Origin: Cephalopachus bancanus
Lineage: Eukaryota > Chordata > Mammalia > Primates > Tarsiidae
Assembly (NCBI GenBank): GCA_027257055.1
Contig: JAPVLO010000059.1
Coordinates: 4,030,001-4,094,000, forward strand
Direction of reading: 5' to 3'
Length of the DNA stretch: 64,000 bases
Shown here: positions 57,561 to 64,000 of the stretch, piece by piece
How positions within the stretch are numbered: the stretch's first letter is position 1
Layout of the letters: each line of letters opens with the position of its first letter
Notes under the pieces: model-generated
Seen by the model: the letters and a program-made list of their open reading frames with translations, nothing else
Told to the model about the DNA's origin: nothing
The model's database searches: none
Made by a program: the position numbers and the translations under genes

Positions 57561-60500
57561 GTTGATTCGTGATTCCGGGTTTTCATATGAGTGTGGAAAC
57601 TACTCTGTGACCTTCCTCTCTGCTCGTGCTGAGCGATAATAGTAATGTTGAGGACAGTGTTTTTATTGTAAGCCGAGGACCCTGGATGAGAACATTGTGA
57701 CACCTCAAGCTTGTTGAAAGGGATGTACATGTTGGCCCAGATGTCTGTAGACCTCAGGAACCCCCTCTCCTGTAAGCAGATTTGGATGCTTGCCTTTGGG
57801 GGAATCTTTTTTAAATACAGCAGTGTTGAGTGAAATTTCAGACATTTCTAACATTCAGTCTTTCTGGGCTCAAATCAGCACTTTGCTTCTGAAAATTACT
57901 GGTACCTAAATTATTTCCAGGTTCTTGTTAGAGGAGGCAGAAAGAAATAGAAGGAAATTGTTAGCACATATCAGAGGTTGTATAAACAGGTACCTGGAAA
58001 ACCAGAAGCAGCATAAAGAAAGGCCTTTGTGCAGACATTTGGTCATTCTGGGTATTCAGCCTTAAAAATGTGTTAAATTCCTGGCAGGAAGGGGGGGGGG
58101 TCGGACGTCTAGAGATGTTTTGCTTATTTTGTATTTTGCTACATTTTGTTTGGCTAGTAAGCCTCTATAGCTTGTATTTTATTAGTACCTATAAAGCACT
58201 GTCAGAGCAGCTGGGTATGTGTGTTTCATTAGCCAAGAAGGCCAATTAAATACACTGGAACCTGTCATGTGCTGGCAGTGTATTTCAGTGGGATGTTCAG
58301 GGATTTGAAGCTGACAGCTGATACTGGTCGATGTTTACTGCATCCCAGTTAAAAGATGTACACTGCACATGTGTGCGCTCTGCTTTCACAAGAGTGGAAT
58401 TTTTGATTTTTTAAAAGGTCTTTTTCCTTAAAATATCTCTCTTATTTGAAAGAAGGGAAAATTATTTGTAGAAACTTCAGTCCAAAAGCAAATGTTCATA
58501 ATCACAAGCCTCATGTGTCCCAGGTACTTTTTAGAAGCCAGGCTCACGCATACATGCACACTCCTACAAGGACTTAGACATCCTACAGATCTGGACCACA
58601 GGTCTGGGCTTGAGATCAGGGAGCTGCTAACCAGAATCCACATGGATGTAATCAACTGCTGGAGAGAATAACGCACATTACCCTCTGGACTTCCAGTCAA
58701 GGCTTTCTTGGAAATCTTTTTAAAATATGTGTGCCTCCCCTCAAAAATATAAATAAAATAAAATACATGAGTTCATGTTGGTTTTCTAAAAAGGAATGAA
58801 TGAATGAAGAGTAATATAGGAAGACTTCTTCCAATTTGCTACTTGGAACTTTCTGTGGAGATGTGCATAGATCTAATTATGTTGGCCATCTTTGGTCGAG
58901 CACCAGAAGCACTGTGTTATAAGAAAAATGCATTCCTTTGAACAGGAATTCCCATTCACTGTGGCAAGATGCTTACTCTGTGAGAGGCGTATGAGAAATG
59001 AGACCAACTAGGGATCAGCAGGTTCATACTCTTTCATTTTCATTTTGTCCCATATACCTATTGGGTCTGAATTGAGAAACTATCTTGTGCCAGCTGGGCT
59101 GTATCTTTCTTGTTGGGTGTGTTCAATGAATATTTGATGTATCTCCTTCTATCTTAGTACTTTCTTGATGGGAATGGATTTTAGAAAATCAAATACAGTG
59201 GTTTTCCAGTTCAAGTGGCAGGATACTTTGAATTCAGGTCATCAGACATTACTGAACTACTTAATATTGAAGTAAATATTGACAACTTCAATTCCTTCTT
59301 AGAAACTGAAATTAATTTTCCTACCAGGCAAGTAGAGCAATTCACAAGGGTGGTTTAAGTCTAGCTTTAGGAGAAAAAACTTTCATTTGAGAAATCTAAG
59401 TTTTTTCTGTGATCTGAGAAAATACTTTTAATTCAGTGTCATGGCAGGACACTTTGCTCCAACTTAAAAGAATGCCATCCTACTTCTCAGAACTTAGATC
59501 TTAATAGAAATGGAACAGAAGACCTTCAAATTCTTATTCAAGTATGTGCATCTGTATTTGAGATGATTATGTTATCACCCTTAAAGTCTTAACCACTATA
59601 AATTCTAGTCTTACTTTTATGATGCCTACCATTTAAGATTGTTTTGGTTTTTTAGTGGCTTCTTAGTGACAATGCTAGAGACTCTCGGGAATTGGTCATC
59701 AGAGACAGTGCACACCAGCATCCTCAGAAGGAAGTCTTTTCAGAATACACAGGAGTAGGGCTCACCCAGTATGGGTATTTTAAAAGCTCCCTAAACCAAA
59801 GAGATATGCACTGCTGGCTAATAACCAACATTTGACCAAAACTTTAAGGGGGGGGGGACTCTTCAGGACCTCTCAAAACTAAGGTATACCTGAATTGGGG
59901 AATTTAAACTGTCAGAAAAATAGATGCTGAACATGTACATTAGGGAAAGCAGGAGATAACTAATGTGGGCCATTACTAGACCAGTCATGGTCAGGGAGAA
60001 TAGTGTGACCTGGCTGCAGTTCCTTAAAGAGACAGATAGCACTCTGGGGGGGGGGAAGGGAAGTAAAGGAAGGGGTGAGTTAGAAATGTGAACTCTGTTT
60101 TGGGCATTCATTGGAGCATAATTTGCAGTTATACTTGTAAATGTTTTTTTTCATTCCTAACATCTATTTCACCATTTTCTCTTTTTGGGGTACTTACAAA
60201 TATTCATTGTGAAGAAATTATCATTTTAGAAAATGGTTCTTCGTGATCTTAGAAGTCTGTTTCATCTAGTTAGGGACTTTAAGGGTAAGTTAGTTGAAAG
60301 AAAACTGGACCTAGGTAGAAAATTGAAACTGTACACACAGTGACATACTCGAGCACTTTCAGAAATTCTATCTCCATTTCACCTAAGCTCAAAATTAGAA
60401 ACACTACTGCCTCTTTGAACATATCATGGTTTAGAGGCATTCAAACTTGTGTTTTGCTTTCCTTTTCTCTGAAATCTATGCCTTTGCTTTTTTATTCCTG

Positions 60501-61019
60501 GATATCACTGAAGGTGAAGCAGCAAAATTTATCATGGGACTTCTCTGAAATGAAAGGGTCCTAACTTAAAAATAAGTCATGTGATATCCATCTGCTTTTC
60601 TTAGGTATTCAACATGCAATGTAGAATTAGTACATGCAAAGGGACCATCTCAGTATTGTTGAGGGTGATAAAAAGTTGACAGCAGCCTTCCACCTTCATC
60701 AGTCCTTGGCACTGAGTAGACCCCCCCCAATAGTATTAAAGGAATACATTAAATACCAAACATGTAGTGTACCATGAAATGGAAGATTAAGCAAACATTA
60801 GTAAAGGGGATGTCAGTCTGTATTTGTTATCAGGAAGATATGTGTATAGTATGATTTTCTTTTCTTTTTTAAAAAAACAACAAGAAACAGAAAACGATCC
60901 ATCTGTTGTTATTTGGGTGAGATTACAATAGCCCACTGGTTGGTCTCCTCGGTCCATTGCTGTTGTTCTCTAATTCATTCATCAGATAGCAGACAAAATG
61001 AGCTTTTTGAAAGAAACAA

Positions 61020-61838
<819 letters not shown>

Positions 61839-61897
<59 letters not shown>
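61839..61897 (+). repeat. (TG)n microsatellite
   Basis: About 28 TG units directly after the Alu, ending tgtatgta. Confidence 0.97.
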
Positions 61898-61899
<2 letters not shown>

Positions 61900-63779
61900 A
61901 GCAATAATCACTAGGAAGAGGATTTCAGGTGATTTTAATTGACTTTTTAATTTTGTTCATTTGTGTTTCCTAATTTTTCTGTAAAAATCATGTTACTTGT
62001 GTCATTCTTTCTCAATTACTCCAGTGCTTAACCAGGCTTAAGGAAGTGGCTTTTAAGGATTTTAGGCAGTGGCAGGGAATGCGTTATCTGCATGCTTGAT
62101 TCTGTGCTGTGAGTGCTGGATAAACATTTACTGAATCCGTTGAAATCTTTATTCCAAGGGAAGACATCCCCCCAAAGTTCTGTAGCTGGTTGCCTTCACG
62201 TGTCTTTGTGAGGGAAGAAAGCACATCTGTGCAGTGAGGTACAGATGTTCTGAACCTCGTCCTCAGGTTTCTGACCCTCTCCCCAGTTGTGTGCTTTTCT
62301 CTGGCAATCACGGGGTTATTTTGCTCCAGGGAAAATCCATTATAAACAGCAGCACATGGGGCACTGGAGTGTGGTTTGCTTCAGTACACACTGCTTTTTT
62401 CAAAGATAATGTGGAGCCTTTAGTTCTACATGTTACTGAAAGATAGACTGAATTGTCTGCTTGTCTTCTAGGAAAAACATCTACAGTGTAGTATATATAT
62501 CCTTTCCAAGTGACTTGACTTAGTTAATAATCATTCTGTTTACTAATAGCTTTATACTTTAGAAATTTAATAGCCATAGTAATTATGGTCTTAAAATAAA
62601 AGTTATTTCTTTTTTTGTTTGTTTTTTTCCATTTGTTAAAGGTTGACCCAGTAAATTGAATCCCATTCACCTCAGTGACTTAGAGCACTTCTTTGGGCTA
62701 AGTACTTGAATGGTCGACCCCTCTAACTCCACAGAAGCAGATTTTCCCTAGCTTTCACACTGGGTGGTTAAGGTTCTAGCTTATTTGTGAAGCCTACAAC
62801 CTATATATTAGTTTTCCTGTTACATTCTGGAAATGTGTGCAAATTGTGGAGATGGAGACAGGGAAGAAGGAATCCAGGAGTAGAAAACTTAGCAACTAAT
62901 TTAGGAACAGAAAGAAGCTATTACTCCAAACATCAAAATCATACTTTTTCCATGGATTTCCATCATTTTACCTTCAGAAGATTTGGTTAGCACCACAGCC
63001 TTAAATTTAAATATGCATTTCATATCCATGTAGCTTAAATCTGACTAACTGATGTTTTCCCCAAATTTAGGTAAAAGCAGTTAAATGAAGAGGGACAAAA
63101 ACTTGTTTTATTGTTTATATCATAGACACCAAGCAATTCAGAGAAAAAAATCATTGTTCTTCAGGGCTCTGTGAGAGTGGTTCTGTGAGACATGTGCCAG
63201 GAGTTAGAGTCATTTATGTTCAAAATCTCCTGATGGCATGGAGCAGCAGTCCAGATTGGTTCTAGAGCGAAGTCCAAATGAACACTTGGTTAGAGCTACT
63301 TTCTATCTGAAAACAGGCACTGCTTAAAGAACAGCTCTTCATGCTGTGACATGTGATCACTTTTGATTACATGTGGTTATAGTAGCTCTGTGTAAAGCTG
63401 AGATGAAAAAATCTCTATAACTTTGAGGTCTCTTTACTCCCACAGAGATCTTTATAGAGTTGCTGGATTTTTTTTCTTATGCCCTCATCCCTCCCCCTGC
63501 CCCATCCCCACTTCTTTAGCCTCATAGAAACAGGAGACGCCAGTGGAATTATTCCAGGATGCTTTTCATTAAATGCATAGAGACAATTCTGAAGAAAAGT
63601 TGACTTGCTCTGTCTCGTAGTTGGAATACAGCTCCCAGAAGAAGCAAAGCTATAATGTGTGTAAATGTTGCTTGGTGTGAGACGCCAGAGGAGGAGGATG
63701 GATCCCAGTGACACCGAGCACCAGAAGGATGCTGCCTGCTTGGCTAAAAGACCCAGCAGTAGGGCCAGCTATTGTAAAG

Positions 63780-64000
63780 CCCCTCCGCCAGATGAACAGG
63801 GACCCTTCTCTGGTCACAATAGCCATTCACGCTGAGCAGCCTCATTAAATATTCAGCCTGTGCTTCCGGCAGCTCATTAAGGCCGCAATGAGCAGTGACG
63901 TGGATGCTGGTAAGCCGAGGGCCAGCCAGCATCGGGAGGCAGAGGCTGAAGTGAGCTGCTTGATGGCTTTTTTCTTCACTACCTGTCCTATGATGACCAG
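63780..64000. promoter_or_regulatory. Candidate conserved non-coding element at the window edge
   Basis: Non-repetitive DNA with paired homeodomain-like sites: cagcctcattaaatattcag, ggcagctcattaaggccgc, then gcagtgacgtggatgctgg (a CRE-like tgacgtgg). It runs to the end of the window. Conservation was not tested. Confidence 0.4.

Overview
The window is mammalian nuclear DNA from inside one large gene on the + strand, PTPRG (receptor-type protein tyrosine phosphatase gamma). Six coding exons can be placed with GT-AG boundaries and a continuous frame. They encode a fibronectin type III domain (two exons), a 50-bp linker exon, one very long exon for the Ser/Thr/Pro-rich and acidic stalk, the transmembrane exon, and an 87-bp basic juxtamembrane exon. 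Together they are 1342 coding bases. The upstream carbonic-anhydrase-like domain and the two downstream phosphatase domains are outside the window.

The host looks like a primate because dimeric Alu elements are everywhere. The Alus carry a middle linker of the type 'acaataaatcaaaaaat' and end in 'gactccaactc', rather than the 'gactccgtctc' ending usual in human AluS/Y. From memory this points to a strepsirrhine (lemur or loris type); it is an inference, not a database result.

Layout: 1-8661 upstream intron (Alus, MER5A, a hAT fossil, a (TG)n tract close to the first exon); 8662-8846 and 12386-12494 the FN3 exons; 19050-19099 the linker exon, with a CTCF-like motif just downstream; 21285-22062 the stalk exon; 22063-38488 a repeat-rich intron with a nested L1/Alu/Tigger-like cluster; 38489-38621 the transmembrane exon with a NAGNAG acceptor; 50611-50697 the juxtamembrane exon, the only one here that can be skipped without shifting the frame; 50698-64000 the next intron, with stretches that look like conserved regulatory DNA at about 57.2-57.6 kb and 63.8-64 kb.

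I found no second protein-coding gene, tRNA, rRNA, CRISPR array or recent provirus, and no evidence of an undescribed biological system. The points worth following up are splicing-related (NAGNAG, symmetric exon between inverted Alus, UG repeat, minisatellite at a donor, CTCF motif beside a short exon), candidate enhancers, and some unusual retroposition events. Repeat family names are from recall of consensus sequences. Repeat boundaries are approximate unless a target-site duplication is given.
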